A model generated the notes under the pieces. The model saw nothing but the letters and a program-made list of their open reading frames with translations, ran no database searches and was not told the DNA's origin. A program made the position numbers and the translations under genes. Source: an uncultured Novosphingobium sp. (GTDB lineage: Bacteria; Pseudomonadota; Alphaproteobacteria; Sphingomonadales; Sphingomonadaceae). From it: 51,637 bases of DNA. The DNA lies in the NCBI GenBank assembly GCA_946886075.1, contig CAMPHR010000020.1, positions 1 through 51,637 of the forward strand, read 5' to 3'. This document shows positions 24,425-33,069 of the stretch, one piece after another. Within the stretch, counting starts at the first letter, position 1. The number at the start of each line of letters is the position of its first letter.

Positions 24425-26017
24425 GTGACCTACGCCCAACACATAACCCAGGCCGCCACATTGCTGAGCACGGAACCAGGCTGGAACGGCATCGCCGCCG
24501 ACTCCATCGCCCGGATGCGCCTCCAGAACCGCTTCCCCACTGGCCTCGACATCGCCCGCTACACCGCCGCCATCATGCGCCGCGACATGGCCGCCTATGA
24601 CGCCGACCCCGCGAACTACACCCAGTCGCTCGGCTGCTGGCACGGCTTCATTGGCCAGCAGAAGATGATCAGCATCAAGAAGCATTTCGGCACGACCAAA
24701 GGCAAATATCTCTACCTCTCCGGCTGGATGGTCGCGGCGCTGCGTTCCGAATTCGGCCCGCTGCCCGACCAGTCGATGCACGAAAAGACCAGCGTCCCCG
24801 CGCTGATCGAGGAACTCTACACTTTCCTGCGTCAGGCCGACGCGCGTGAACTCGGCATGCTGTTCCGCGACCTCGACAAGGCGCACGAAGCCGGGAACGA
24901 GGTTGAGGTCCATCGCTTGACCAGCGCGATCGATAATCACGAAACCCACATCGTTCCGATCATCGCTGACATCGACGCGGGCTTCGGCAATGCCGAGGCA
25001 ACCTATCTGCTCGCCAAGAAGATGATCGAGGCGGGCGCCTGCGCGCTCCAGATCGAAAATCAGGTTTCGGACGAAAAGCAGTGCGGCCATCAGGACGGCA
25101 AGGTCACCGTTCCGCACGAAGACTTCCTCGCCAAGATCCGGGCCTGCCGCTATGCCTTTCTAGAACTGGGCATCGATGACGGGATCATTGTCGCGCGCAC
25201 CGATTCGCTGGGCGCGGGCCTCACCAAGCAGATCGCCTTCAGCCGCGAGCCCGGCGACCTTGGCGACCAATATAACAGCTTCCTTGATGTCGAAGAGGTG
25301 GCCGACCCGTCAGCGTTGCGCGGGGACGTCCTGCTTGCCCGCGACGGCAAGCTGCTGCGCCCCAAGCGTCTGCCGTCGAACCTCTTCCAGTTCCGCCCCG
25401 GCACTGGCGAGGACCGGGTCGTTCTGGACTGCATCACCTCGCTTCAGAACGGTGCCGACCTGCTGTGGATCGAAACCGAAAAGCCGCATGTCGAACAGAT
25501 TGCGGGCATGGTGGACCGCGTCCGCGAGGTCATCCCGAACGCGAAGCTCGTCTACAATAACTCGCCGAGCTTCAACTGGACGCTGAATTTCCGCCAACAG
25601 GTGTTCGACCACTGGCAGGCAGAGGGCAGGGACGTTTCCGCCTATGACCGTGCTCGCCTGATGAGCGCCGAATATGACGCGACTGACCTCGGCCGCGAGG
25701 CTGATGAAAAGATCCGCACCTTCCAGAAGGACGCCGCAGCGCGGGCGGGTATCTTCCATCATCTCATCACGCTGCCGACCTATCACACGGCTGCGCTATC
25801 CACTGACAATTTGGCGCGGGAATATTTCGGTGAGGCCGGGATGCTCGGCTATGTCGAAGGTGTCCAGCGCCGCGAGATCCGCGAAGGCATCGCCTGCGTG
25901 AAGCACCAGAATATGGCCGGCAGCGACATGGGCGATGACCACAAGGAATATTTTGCTGGCGAAGCCGCGCTGAAGGCTGGCGGCGCGCACAATACGATGA
26001 ACCAATTCGCAGCCTGA
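24425..26017 (+). CDS. aceA: Isocitrate lyase
   Basis: Glyoxylate-shunt enzyme splitting isocitrate into succinate and glyoxylate, needed for growth on acetate and fatty acids. The 530-residue length fits the longer AceA class, as in Pseudomonas aeruginosa, rather than the 434-residue E. coli type. Core motifs: ADIDAGFGNAEATYLLAKKM, DEKQCGHQDGKVTVPHEDF with the catalytic cysteine, IVARTDSLGAG, LLWIETEKPH and NNSPSFNW. The active-site box reads KQCGH instead of the usual K[KR]CGH. The GTG at 24425 follows TTGAGGGGAAAA; the far longer open frame upstream is only the reverse of the regulator gene. Regulation is likely by the divergent ScfR-type protein. Confidence 0.95.
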   Translation: MTYAQHITQAATLLSTEPGWNGIAADSIARMRLQNRFPTGLDIARYTAAIMRRDMAAYDADPANYTQSLGCWHGFIGQQKMISIKKHFGTTKGKYLYLSGWMVAALRSEFGPLPDQSMHEKTSVPALIEELYTFLRQADARELGMLFRDLDKAHEAGNEVEVHRLTSAIDNHETHIVPIIADIDAGFGNAEATYLLAKKMIEAGACALQIENQVSDEKQCGHQDGKVTVPHEDFLAKIRACRYAFLELGIDDGIIVARTDSLGAGLTKQIAFSREPGDLGDQYNSFLDVEEVADPSALRGDVLLARDGKLLRPKRLPSNLFQFRPGTGEDRVVLDCITSLQNGADLLWIETEKPHVEQIAGMVDRVREVIPNAKLVYNNSPSFNWTLNFRQQVFDHWQAEGRDVSAYDRARLMSAEYDATDLGREADEKIRTFQKDAAARAGIFHHLITLPTYHTAALSTDNLAREYFGEAGMLGYVEGVQRREIREGIACVKHQNMAGSDMGDDHKEYFAGEAALKAGGAHNTMNQFAA

Positions 26018-26039
26018 ACTACGAGGAAAGGAGGACGAA

Positions 26040-26192
26040 ATGACTGAACCTACAAGGTCCCGCGCGGTTTTCTCGACCGAGGATTTCTCGCTGCTCAGGA
26101 CGGCAGTGGCGGACTATCTGCAGAAGGTGAAAGATACGCCGGAATCGGTGAAGTTCGCCAACCTGTACCACCGGCTCGGCCGCCTACGTTGA
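26040..26192 (+). CDS. Conserved-looking small protein (50 aa) downstream of aceA
   Basis: A 50-residue open frame starts at ATG 26040 behind a very strong GGAGGACGAA ribosome binding site and ends just before the terminator. The peptide reads MTEPTRSRAVFSTEDFSLLR at its start, then an amphipathic helix (AVADYLQKVKDTPE) and ends in YHRLGRLR. It has no membrane segment. It lies 22 bases after aceA and is probably co-transcribed. I recall similar small proteins next to isocitrate lyase in sphingomonads but cannot verify that here. Function unknown. Confidence 0.75.
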   Translation: MTEPTRSRAVFSTEDFSLLRTAVADYLQKVKDTPESVKFANLYHRLGRLR

Positions 26193-26210
26193 TTGCTTAA
26201 CTTCAAAGAC

Positions 26211-26250
26211 AAAAAGCCCGCCGCCGACAGGTTCGGCAGCGGGCTTTTTT
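26211..26250 (+). terminator. Intrinsic terminator after aceA and the 50-residue gene
   Basis: A strong GC-rich stem, AAAAAGCCCGCCGCCGA and TCGGCAGCGGGCTTTTTT, with a short CAGGT-type loop, followed by six T. One bulged mismatch interrupts the stem. The A-run on the left makes it work in both directions. It cleanly ends the aceA unit before the GST gene. Confidence 0.9.
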
Positions 26251-26350
26251 GCAAGCGTGGCAGCCGCTCGGGCAGGCGTGCCGCTTTGCGCTTTCGTCCG
26301 GACAGCGGCACGCTTATCGTGCAGGCATCAGATCCGACGGGAGAGCGCCG

Positions 26351-27037
26351 ATGCCCTACACGCTGATCACCGCGAACCGGAATTATTCCAGCTGGTCCCT
26401 GCGCCCATGGGTACTGATGAAGGCGCTCGCCATCCCCTTCGAGGACCGGATCGAGCCCTTCCTGCACAGCACCAACTACGCCGTCTTTCGGTCATTCTCC
26501 CCTACAGGACAGGTGCCGGTGCTGATCGATGGCGATCGGACTTTGTGGGACTCGCTTGGCATCACCCTTTATCTTGCCGATCGCCATCCGGCGGTCTGGC
26601 CACAGGACGAAGCCGCGCGCGCCTTTGCCCAATGCGCGGTCGCGGAAATGCACAGCGGCTTTGCAACCCTGCGCAACGAATGTCCGATGAATGTGGGCGT
26701 GCGCGTGGAGATGGACATGCCGTCGCCCCACCTCAACCGCGACATCGCCCGGCTGTCGGAATTATGGGGGGAGGGGCTGAAGCGCTTCGGCGGACCCTTC
26801 CTCGCTGGCTCAGACTTCAGCGCTGCTGACGCCTTCTACGCGCCGGTCGCCTTTCGTGTGCGGACCTATGATCTTGATGTCGGGCCGGTGGCGCGGGGGT
26901 GGGTCGACCATATGCTGGGCCATCCCGCCATGCGCGAATGGGAAGCGGCTGCGCTTGCCGAGACCTGGCGGGAAGAAAGCCATGAAGCGGAAGTGGGCGC
27001 TGCTGGCCGCATCGTGGAGGATCACCGCGCGTCCTGA
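26351..27037 (+). CDS. Glutathione S-transferase family protein
   Basis: The 228-residue cytoplasmic protein has an N-terminal thioredoxin-like domain (YTLITANRNYSSWSLRPWVL, with serine in the active-site position; then FSPTGQVPVLIDGDRTLWDS, the conserved cis-proline and glutathione-contacting loop) and an all-helical C-terminal domain with DFSAADAFYAPVAFRV (N-capping box). Length is normal for the class. The substrate is unknown. ATG 26351 is chosen because it begins the first strand of the fold; longer versions run into the terminator. The 94-base gap to leuC holds no clear signal. Confidence 0.9.
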   Translation: MPYTLITANRNYSSWSLRPWVLMKALAIPFEDRIEPFLHSTNYAVFRSFSPTGQVPVLIDGDRTLWDSLGITLYLADRHPAVWPQDEAARAFAQCAVAEMHSGFATLRNECPMNVGVRVEMDMPSPHLNRDIARLSELWGEGLKRFGGPFLAGSDFSAADAFYAPVAFRVRTYDLDVGPVARGWVDHMLGHPAMREWEAAALAETWREESHEAEVGAAGRIVEDHRAS

Positions 27038-27131
27038 CCCCATTTGCCAGGCATATTATGGCGGGAGACAGTAAATATTGGCCCCAAGCCCCCTTTCGCC
27101 GCGCCCGCTCTAGGGCTAGGGGGAAATAATC

Positions 27132-28586
27132 ATGGTCAAGCCTCGCACGTTGTACGAAAAGATCTGGGACGCGCATGTCGTTGAACGGCGTCCTGATGGA
27201 ACCTGCCTCATCTATATCGACCGCCACCTTGTTCATGAGGTGACGAGTCCCCAGGCCTTTGAGGGTCTGCGCATGGCTGGTCGGCCGGTGCGGCGCCCCG
27301 ACCTGACGCTTGCGGTGCCGGATCATAATCTGCCCACCACGCCGCGCCGCGATGCGCAGGGCAACCGCATTCCGATCGCAGATCCCGAAAGCGCGCAGCA
27401 GCTTGCGGCGCTCGAACGGAACGCGCCGGAATTCGGCGTCCGCCTGATCGGTGATGCTGACCGGGAGCAGGGCATCGTCCACGTCGTGGGACCGGAGCAG
27501 GGCTTCACCCTGCCGGGCACGACGCTGGTCTGTGGCGACAGCCACACCAGCTCGCACGGGGCGCTAGGCGCGCTGGCCTTCGGCATCGGTACGTCGGAGG
27601 TCGAGCATGTGCTCGCCACGCAGACGCTGCTTCTGAAGCAGTCGAAGACTATGGAAGTTGTTGTCGAAGGCGAACTGGGCTTCGGCGTCACGCCCAAGGA
27701 TGTGGCGCTGGCCATCTGCGGCCGTATCGGCACGGCGGGCGGCACCGGCTATGTCATGGAATATCGCGGTTCCGTCTTCCGCGACATGTCGATCGAAGGT
27801 CGGCTGACCGTCGCCAACATGTCGATCGAGGCGGGCGCGCGCTCTGGTCTGTTTGCGCCGGACGAGAAGACTTTCGCGTATCTGAAGAGTCGGGCCATGG
27901 CGCCCAAGGGCGCCGATTGGGATGCTGCCGTCGCTTATTGGAAGACGCTGCAGACCGATGAAGGGGCGCAGTTCGACAAGACGATCGTGATCGACGCTGC
28001 CGATATCGTGCCCAACGTCACTTGGGGCACAAGCCCCGAGGACGTGGTGCCCGTGACCGGTGTCGTTCCCGATCCGGAAAGCTTCGCAGACGCATCCAAG
28101 CGCGCCGCTGCGCAAAAGTCGCTCGACTATATGGGCCTCACCGCCGGACAGCGGATGGAGGATGTGAGCGTCGAGCATATTTTCATCGGCAGCTGCACCA
28201 ATAGCCGTATCGAGGATCTTCGCGCCGCCGCCGCGCTGCTGAAGGGGCGCCATATCGCTGGCGGGATCAAGCAGGCGCTGGTCGTTCCCGGCTCCGGCCT
28301 GGTGAAGGAGCAAGCGGAGGCCGAAGGGCTGGACCGTGTCTTCATCGAGGCTGGCTTTGAATGGCGCGAGCCCGGTTGCTCGGCGTGCCTCGGCATGAAC
28401 CCGGACAAGGTTCCGGCGGGCGAGCGCTGTGCTTCCACCAGCAACCGCAACTTTATGGGCCGTCAGGGCCCTGGTTCGCGGACCCATCTTGTTTCGCCCG
28501 AGATGGCGGCGGCTGCGGCCATCACCGGCCATCTGACGGACGTGCGCGAATTGCTCAACGAGAAGCAGGGAGAGGTGGTCGCATGA
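27132..28586 (+). CDS. leuC: 3-isopropylmalate dehydratase large subunit
   Basis: The 484-residue subunit carries the [4Fe-4S] cluster of isopropylmalate isomerase in leucine synthesis. The three cluster cysteines appear in GSCTNSR (about Cys355) and GCSACLGMN (about Cys416 and Cys419). Other motifs: [14 protein letters not shown] at the N-terminus, [19 protein letters not shown] near 138, and [17 protein letters not shown]. Length fits family norms. The last four bases overlap the start of a 37-residue gene, which in turn overlaps leuD, so the three are coupled. No leuA leader peptide or attenuator is seen before it. Confidence 0.97.
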   Translation: MVKPRTLYEKIWDAHVVERRPDGTCLIYIDRHLVHEVTSPQAFEGLRMAGRPVRRPDLTLAVPDHNLPTTPRRDAQGNRIPIADPESAQQLAALERNAPEFGVRLIGDADREQGIVHVVGPEQGFTLPGTTLVCGDSHTSSHGALGALAFGIGTSEVEHVLATQTLLLKQSKTMEVVVEGELGFGVTPKDVALAICGRIGTAGGTGYVMEYRGSVFRDMSIEGRLTVANMSIEAGARSGLFAPDEKTFAYLKSRAMAPKGADWDAAVAYWKTLQTDEGAQFDKTIVIDAADIVPNVTWGTSPEDVVPVTGVVPDPESFADASKRAAAQKSLDYMGLTAGQRMEDVSVEHIFIGSCTNSRIEDLRAAAALLKGRHIAGGIKQALVVPGSGLVKEQAEAEGLDRVFIEAGFEWREPGCSACLGMNPDKVPAGERCASTSNRNFMGRQGPGSRTHLVSPEMAAAAAITGHLTDVRELLNEKQGEVVA

Positions 28587-28696
28587 AAAAGGTATTTTGG
28601 GTGCTGGCGCTTGGCGCGCTGGCCAGTGCCGCTATGGCGGCGACCCTCGGGCGGGCGGAAGACAGCCGCCGCCTGGAGACCAAGCGGGCGCATTGA
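28583..28696 (+). CDS. 37-residue predicted single-span membrane micropeptide between leuC and leuD
   Basis: The frame starts at ATG 28583, overlapping the leuC stop by four bases (ATGA), and its TGA stop overlaps the leuD ATG by one base. GGGAGAGG precedes the start at good spacing. The peptide begins [20 protein letters not shown], a short positive tip and a hydrophobic segment that could be a signal peptide or membrane span, then a charged tail [15 protein letters not shown]. It is too short for family assignment. The tight coupling argues that it is translated. It could be a real micropeptide or merely a way to couple leuD translation. Confidence 0.75.
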   Translation: MKKVFWVLALGALASAAMAATLGRAEDSRRLETKRAH

Positions 28697-29289
28697 TGGA
28701 CAAGCTGAATATCGTCGAGGGCAAGGCCTATCCGTTCGGGATGAAGAATGTCGATACCGACATCGTCATCCCGGCACATTGGCTGAAGACCATTTCCCGC
28801 GCTGGCCTGGGCAAGGGCGCGTTCGAGGTGTTGCGCAAGGAACCGGGCAACGTCTTTGACGACCCGGACTATGCGGGCAGCCCGATCCTGATCGCGGGCG
28901 ATAATTTCGGCTGCGGGTCGAGCCGTGAACATGCCGCGTGGGCGCTTGCTGACTTGGGCATCAAGGTCGTGATCGCGCCCAGCTTCTCCGACATTTTTTC
29001 GGGCAATGCCTTCAAGAACGGTATCCTGACTGTCGTCCTGCCGCAGGAGGCGATCGACCGGCTGATGGAGGTTGCTGAGACAGATCCCATCCATGTCGAT
29101 CTGGAGCATCAGACGGTCACCACCCAGTTCCAGGACCGCTTCCAGTTCGAGATCGACCCGTTCCGCAAGCATTGCCTGCTTGGCGGGCTGGATGAGATCG
29201 GCCTGACGCTGGGCCAAGCCGATACGATCAGCCAGTTCGAGGCGAAGGACGCAGGCGCGCGGCCCTGGCTCGTTCCCGCCGTTGCGTAA
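28696..29289 (+). CDS. leuD: 3-isopropylmalate dehydratase small subunit
   Basis: The 197-residue swivel-domain subunit pairs with Leu[21 protein letters not shown] near residues 17-36, the substrate-contact segment [16 protein letters not shown] near 72-87, and [19 protein letters not shown] near 106 are family motifs. The ATG overlaps the end of the 37-residue gene, so LeuD depends on its translation. Longer in-frame versions that start upstream only run through that small gene and lack conservation. The next gene follows after 57 bases. Confidence 0.96.
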   Translation: MDKLNIVEGKAYPFGMKNVDTDIVIPAHWLKTISRAGLGKGAFEVLRKEPGNVFDDPDYAGSPILIAGDNFGCGSSREHAAWALADLGIKVVIAPSFSDIFSGNAFKNGILTVVLPQEAIDRLMEVAETDPIHVDLEHQTVTTQFQDRFQFEIDPFRKHCLLGGLDEIGLTLGQADTISQFEAKDAGARPWLVPAVA

Positions 29290-29346
29290 GCGGCTCGACT
29301 TTCCTATCTGGATTGAGACTTCAGCTTCTTTTTACAAGGCGCAGGC

Positions 29347-29670
29347 ATGACTACTTTCGACGATCGCGAAAAGGCCTTTGAAAATATGTTCGCCCATGAC
29401 CAGGAGATGCAGTTCCGCATCCAGGCGCGGCGGAACCGGCTGCTCGGCGAATGGGCCGCGGCCAGGATGGGCCTGACGCCGGAGGAGACCGACGCCTATG
29501 CCAAGGCCGTGGTCCAGGCCGATTTCGAGGAAGCGGGCGACGAAGACGTCATCCGCAAGCTGGTCGGCGACATGACGCAGGCGGGCCTCGACATTGACGA
29601 GGCGGGCGTCCGCTCTGCTCTGGAAGAGCAGCAGGTGATCGCGCGCCGCCACTTCATCGAAGCGCAATAA
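29347..29670 (+). CDS. DUF1476 protein, probable ATPase inhibitor subunit zeta
   Basis: The 107-residue helical protein matches the alphaproteobacterial DUF1476 family: MTTFDDREKAFENMFAHDQE at the N-terminus, RRNRLLGEWAA, YAKAVVQADFEEAGDEDVIR and a C-terminal IARRHFIEAQ. In Paracoccus the family member is the zeta subunit that inhibits F1-ATPase under low energy; whether that applies here is an inference from family membership. It is followed by bolA and grxD on the same strand, a common arrangement in this group. Confidence 0.88.
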   Translation: MTTFDDREKAFENMFAHDQEMQFRIQARRNRLLGEWAAARMGLTPEETDAYAKAVVQADFEEAGDEDVIRKLVGDMTQAGLDIDEAGVRSALEEQQVIARRHFIEAQ

Positions 29671-29689
29671 GCAGAACGGACCTGATCCC

Positions 29690-29923
29690 ATGCCGATGGC
29701 TGCCGAAGACATTGCGGACATGATCCGGGCGGCCATTCCCGATGCGGAGGTCGAAATCACCGACCTTGCCGGTGATGGCGATCATTATGCAGCGCGGGTC
29801 GTCGCCGAAAGCTTTCGCGGCATGAGCAGGGTCACGCAGCAGCGCGCCGTCTATGCCGCGCTTGGCGGCCGCATGGGCGGGGTGCTCCACGCCTTGCAAC
29901 TGACCACTGCCGTTCCCAACTAA
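29690..29923 (+). CDS. bolA: BolA family protein
   Basis: The 77-residue protein has the BolA/YrbA pattern: VEITDLAGDGDHYAARVVAE with the class-defining histidine near 29, and RVTQQRAVYAALGGRMGGVLHALQLTT at the C-terminus. BolA partners monothiol glutaredoxins in iron-sulfur cluster handling, and the next gene is exactly such a glutaredoxin. ATG 29690 and 29696 are both possible. The 20-base spacing from DUF1476 suggests co-transcription. Confidence 0.9.
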   Translation: MPMAAEDIADMIRAAIPDAEVEITDLAGDGDHYAARVVAESFRGMSRVTQQRAVYAALGGRMGGVLHALQLTTAVPN

Positions 29924-29986
29924 CCGCAATCATTTATCATGCGCGCCGCCTTGTGAGTGCGGCGCCCGACAGGACTGGACCAAGCC

Positions 29987-30319
29987 ATGACCGACGCCGT
30001 GCATCAGCGGATCGCCGAAATTGTGAACAGCAGCGACGTGGTTCTCTTCATGAAGGGCACGCCGCTATTCCCCCAATGCGGTTTTTCCAGCCGCGCGGTG
30101 GCCATCCTGGATCACCTGGGGGTTGCCTATGAATCGGTCGATGTGTTGCAGGACCAGCTGGTGCGGCAGGGGATCAAGGCCTTTTCGGACTGGCCGACCA
30201 TTCCGCAGCTCTATGTAAAGGGCGAGTTTGTCGGCGGTAGCGACATCATGATGGAAATGTATGAAGCGGGAGAGCTTCAGCAGCTGATGACTGACGAGTG
30301 TGTGGCTTCGGCGAACTGA
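29987..30319 (+). CDS. grxD: Monothiol glutaredoxin, Grx4 family
   Basis: The 110-residue protein carries the monothiol motif CGFS in [22 protein letters not shown] just before it, [20 protein letters not shown] with cis-proline, and a GELQQLM C-terminus. It carries [2Fe-2S] clusters with glutathione and BolA. The ATG at 29987 gives the normal short N-terminus; a TTG-type longer start at 29957 is unlikely. A dispersed repeat follows before the convergent hemW. Confidence 0.95.
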   Translation: MTDAVHQRIAEIVNSSDVVLFMKGTPLFPQCGFSSRAVAILDHLGVAYESVDVLQDQLVRQGIKAFSDWPTIPQLYVKGEFVGGSDIMMEMYEAGELQQLMTDECVASAN

Positions 30320-30360
30320 TCGCGCGCGTTGCGCTTAATAAGCGGCAAGCCCTTTTGATA

Positions 30361-30434
30361 CCGTTCGTCCTGAGCCTGTCGAAGGGTTTTCTTTTTTGAA
30401 GAAGAGGGCTTCGACAAGCTCAGCCCGAACGGGG
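30361..30434. repeat. Dispersed inverted repeat, family A copy 4
   Basis: Left arm CCGTTCGTCCTGAGCCTGTC from 30361, continuing GAAGGG; right arm AGGGCTTCGACAAGCTCAGC from 30405, continuing CCGAACGGGG. The loop contains T- and A-rich runs. It sits between the convergent ends of grxD and hemW, as copies 1 and 2 sit between convergent genes. Confidence 0.85.
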
Positions 30435-30465
30435 TTGAGTGGTTTAGAACAAAAAGCGCGTTGCC

Positions 30466-31641
30466 CTAGACCCTCACAATCTCCGGCAGGATCGCGTCCA
30501 GCAGCAGCATGGCCGCTGGTGTGATCCTAAGAAGCTGGTCCTGCCGTTCGATCAGGTCCAGCTTTGCAAGCCGCGCCACGGCTTCCTCATCGATCAACTG
30601 TTCGACCGGCAGAGACGAAACCGCCGATATGCGGTTCAGGTCCACGCCTTCCGCCAGCCGCAATCCCATCAGCAACGCCTCGCGCCCGCGATCTTCGCGC
30701 GTCAGCAGATCTTCGCTTTGAAGCCCATGACCGTTGCGCTGTACCGCGCCCATCCAGTTTTCCGGCTTCTTGTGCCTGAGAGTCGCCATGCCTTCGCGCC
30801 GCCCATGTGCGCCGGGGCCGACCCCGGCATAGGTCCCGTACCGCCAATAGGTTAGATTATGGCGGCTCTCCTGACCCGCTTTGGCGTGGTTGCTGATTTC
30901 ATAAGCGGGCAGGCCAGCCGCTGCGGTCATCGCCTGGGTTTGCTCGTACAGCGTAGCGGCATGGTCTGGATCAGCCGGGGTAAGCTTGCCTCGCGCCACC
31001 AATGTGGCGAACCGCGTACCCGGCTCGATCGTCAGCTGGTAGAGCGACATGTGGTCGGTGCCAAAGGACAGGCCTTGCGCAAGCTCCGCTTCCCAGTCCA
31101 TCTCGCTTTGGTCCGGCCGCGCGTAGATGAGGTCCAGGTTCACCCGGCCGAAGACCGATTGCGCTATATCCAGCGCCGCTAGTGCTTCGCCGACATCATG
31201 CGCCCGGCCGAGAAAGTGGAGCGCCTGATTGTCCAAGGCCTGAACGCCCAGCGACACCCGGTTGACGCCCGCTCGCGCCAGATCGGCGAAGCGGGCGGCC
31301 TCCACTGAACTGGGGTTGGCCTCCAGTGTGATTTCCATGTCGGGTGTCGGCTGCCAATGGTTGGCAGCCGCGTCGATGATGCTGGCGACGATTTCCGGCG
31401 GCATCAGCGATGGCGTGCCGCCACCGAAGAAGATGGATGATAGCGGCCGTCCGCCGGTCAACCCTGCTTCATAGGCAAGATCGTTCAGGAGCGCGGCACG
31501 CCAAGCATCATTGTCGATCTCGTCCCGGACATGGCTATTAAAGTCGCAGTAGGGACATTTGGAAACACAAAATGGCCAATGCACATATAGGGCCATAGGT
31601 TCGGGCGCGGTGCCGGTGGAATCGGTCAGGGGCAGGGACAT
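30466..31641 (-). CDS. hemW: HemW family radical SAM protein (haem chaperone-like)
   Basis: The 391-residue protein has the radical SAM cluster motif in YVHWPFCVSKCPYCDFNSHV (Cys-x3-Cys-x2-Cys near residues 22-29), SSIFFGGGTPSLMPPEIV near 73, and a C-terminal HemW domain with RHNLTYWRYGTYAGVGPGAH. Family members were long annotated as oxygen-independent coproporphyrinogen oxidase but lack the fourth-site residues and act as haem-binding chaperones. The ATG at 31641 leaves 16 residues before the motif region. Its start codon overlaps the start codon of the divergent CAP gene (shared CATG). rph and rdgB lie farther upstream on the same strand. Confidence 0.92.
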   Translation of the reverse strand: MSLPLTDSTGTAPEPMALYVHWPFCVSKCPYCDFNSHVRDEIDNDAWRAALLNDLAYEAGLTGGRPLSSIFFGGGTPSLMPPEIVASIIDAAANHWQPTPDMEITLEANPSSVEAARFADLARAGVNRVSLGVQALDNQALHFLGRAHDVGEALAALDIAQSVFGRVNLDLIYARPDQSEMDWEAELAQGLSFGTDHMSLYQLTIEPGTRFATLVARGKLTPADPDHAATLYEQTQAMTAAAGLPAYEISNHAKAGQESRHNLTYWRYGTYAGVGPGAHGRREGMATLRHKKPENWMGAVQRNGHGLQSEDLLTREDRGREALLMGLRLAEGVDLNRISAVSSLPVEQLIDEEAVARLAKLDLIERQDQLLRITPAAMLLLDAILPEIVRV

Positions 31642-32302
31642 GAGTGGGGGCGTTCTTAGACGGCTTTGTACCGCACGGCCAGCAATGCTGGCGATAGCAA
31701 GCGTCGGTGCCGTCGCTCCTGTTTCAGCCTCGCCGCCCAGCGGCGCCGCGCGCGCCCAACCGGTCATGCCCGCGGCCTATTATGGCATGGTAGAGGCGGA
31801 GCGGAGCGACATGCTCCTTCGCGAGGTCGTGCTCGGCATGCATAATGAAGAGCGTCAGTCGCTGGGTCTCGCGCCGCTCGCCTGGGACAGCGCTCTGGCG
31901 CAGGATGCCGCCCGCTATGCCCGGCAGATGGCGACAACCAATCGCTTCCAGCATTCCGCCCGCGCATCCCGCACCGTCCCTAGCGGCGAAAATCTCTGGA
32001 TGGGCCCGCGTCGCCTCTATGCCTATGATACGATGATCGGCGCCTTTCTCGATGAGAAGCGCCTGTTCCGCCGCGTTGGCAAGTTGCCCGACATCAGCTC
32101 ATCCGGCCGCTGGGAGGATGTCGGTCACTACACGCAGATGATCTGGCGGGGCACGCGGAAGGTGGGATGCGCCGTCGCAGAGGGGCAAAATGATGACTAT
32201 CTCGTCTGCCGCTATTTCCCGGCAGGAAACAGCTTTGGCAAGGCGCCGCTGGACGAGGATGACAGTCCGCGCACCACGCAATTTGCAGGCGTGGGCGAAT
32301 AG
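31640..32302 (+). CDS. Secreted CAP (SCP/PR-1) domain protein
   Basis: The 220-residue protein has a charged N-tip (GGVLRRLCTARPAM) and hydrophobic segment (LAIASVGAVAPVSA) that reads as a signal peptide, then a CAP domain: LGMHNEERQSLGLAPLAWDS near 72, ALAQDAARYARQMATTNRFQHS, SGENLWMGP, and DVGHYTQMIWRGTRKVGCAVAE with the CAP1 box near 175. Conserved histidine/glutamate residues are present. Function of bacterial CAP proteins is mostly unknown. An ATG at 31685 would remove the charged tip. The gene lies on the opposite strand between rdgB and hemW, splitting a trio that is usually contiguous. Confidence 0.9.
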   Translation: MSGGVLRRLCTARPAMLAIASVGAVAPVSASPPSGAARAQPVMPAAYYGMVEAERSDMLLREVVLGMHNEERQSLGLAPLAWDSALAQDAARYARQMATTNRFQHSARASRTVPSGENLWMGPRRLYAYDTMIGAFLDEKRLFRRVGKLPDISSSGRWEDVGHYTQMIWRGTRKVGCAVAEGQNDDYLVCRYFPAGNSFGKAPLDEDDSPRTTQFAGVGE

Positions 32303-32317
32303 CGCCCACGCTGGTTA

Positions 32318-32947
32318 TCAGAATATAGTCGCCACCAACTGCGCGAAGGCATCGGCGCGATGGCTCATCGCATGCTTTTTCTGCGGGTCCATTTCGCCGA
32401 AGCTGATTGTGTGGCCCAGCGGCTGGAAGATCGGGTCATAGCCGAAGCCCTTGTCGCCGCGCGGCGGCCAGCTGATGATGCCATCGACGCGCCCCTCGAA
32501 CGCCTCGACATGGCCGTCGGGCCAGGCGAGCGCCAGCGCGCAGATGAAATGTGCGCCATGCCCGGCGTCAGGCCCCTTGGCCTCGATCGCCTCCCAAACG
32601 CGCTGCATGGCGATGCCGAAGTCCTTCGTCTCTCCGCCCCAGCGCGCGGAGAAAATGCCCGGATCGCCATTCAAGGCTTCGACGCACAGCCCGCTGTCAT
32701 CGGCCAACGCGGGGAGGCCGGACAGGTCCGCCGCTTGCATCGCCTTCAGCTCAGCATTGGCGATGAAGGTCGTGCCGGTTTCTTCAGGCTCGGGCAGGTC
32801 CAGCTCGCCCGCCGATACCGTCTCGATCCCGAAGGGAGCAAGCAAATCTCCAATCTCCCGCACCTTGCCGGGATTATGGCTGGCGATCACCAGCTTGCCG
32901 GGACCCAGCTTGCGGATCGCCTGTTCCTGTCCGAAATCGTCACTCAT
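32318..32947 (-). CDS. rdgB: RdgB/HAM1 non-canonical purine NTP pyrophosphatase
   Basis: The 209-residue enzyme removes dITP, dXTP and ITP from the nucleotide pool. Motifs: [18 protein letters not shown] near residues 19-36, [15 protein letters not shown] with substrate-contact residues, [20 protein letters not shown] near 80-100, [13 protein letters not shown] near 168 and SHRADAF near the end. It follows rph on the same strand after a dispersed repeat and converges with the CAP gene 15 bases away. The ATG at 32947 gives a slightly extended N-terminus relative to E. coli. Confidence 0.95.
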   Translation of the reverse strand: MSDDFGQEQAIRKLGPGKLVIASHNPGKVREIGDLLAPFGIETVSAGELDLPEPEETGTTFIANAELKAMQAADLSGLPALADDSGLCVEALNGDPGIFSARWGGETKDFGIAMQRVWEAIEAKGPDAGHGAHFICALALAWPDGHVEAFEGRVDGIISWPPRGDKGFGYDPIFQPLGHTISFGEMDPQKKHAMSHRADAFAQLVATIF

Positions 32948-32971
32948 TATGATTTTGGGCTTTCACTCTTT

Positions 32972-33058
32972 ACGTCATCCCGGCCGTTGAACCGGGATTC
33001 CGCTTATCCAAGCTCAATCAAGAGAAAGCGGGACCCCGGGTCAAGCCCGGGGTGACGT
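32972..33058. repeat. Dispersed inverted repeat, family B copy 3
   Basis: Left arm ACGTCATCCCGGCCGTTGAA from 32972 followed by CCGGGATTCCGCTT; right arm AAAGCGGGACCCCGGGTCAA near 33025 followed by GCCCGGGGTGACGT. Almost the same as the copy at 17216. It lies between rph and rdgB, genes transcribed in the same direction, as the other B copies do. Confidence 0.88.
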
Positions 33059-33069
33059 GAAGGAGAATA

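Noticed and set aside
27038..27131. Leucine leader peptide/attenuator before leuC
   Set aside because: No run of leucine codons and no paired terminator/antiterminator stems seen in the 94-base gap.
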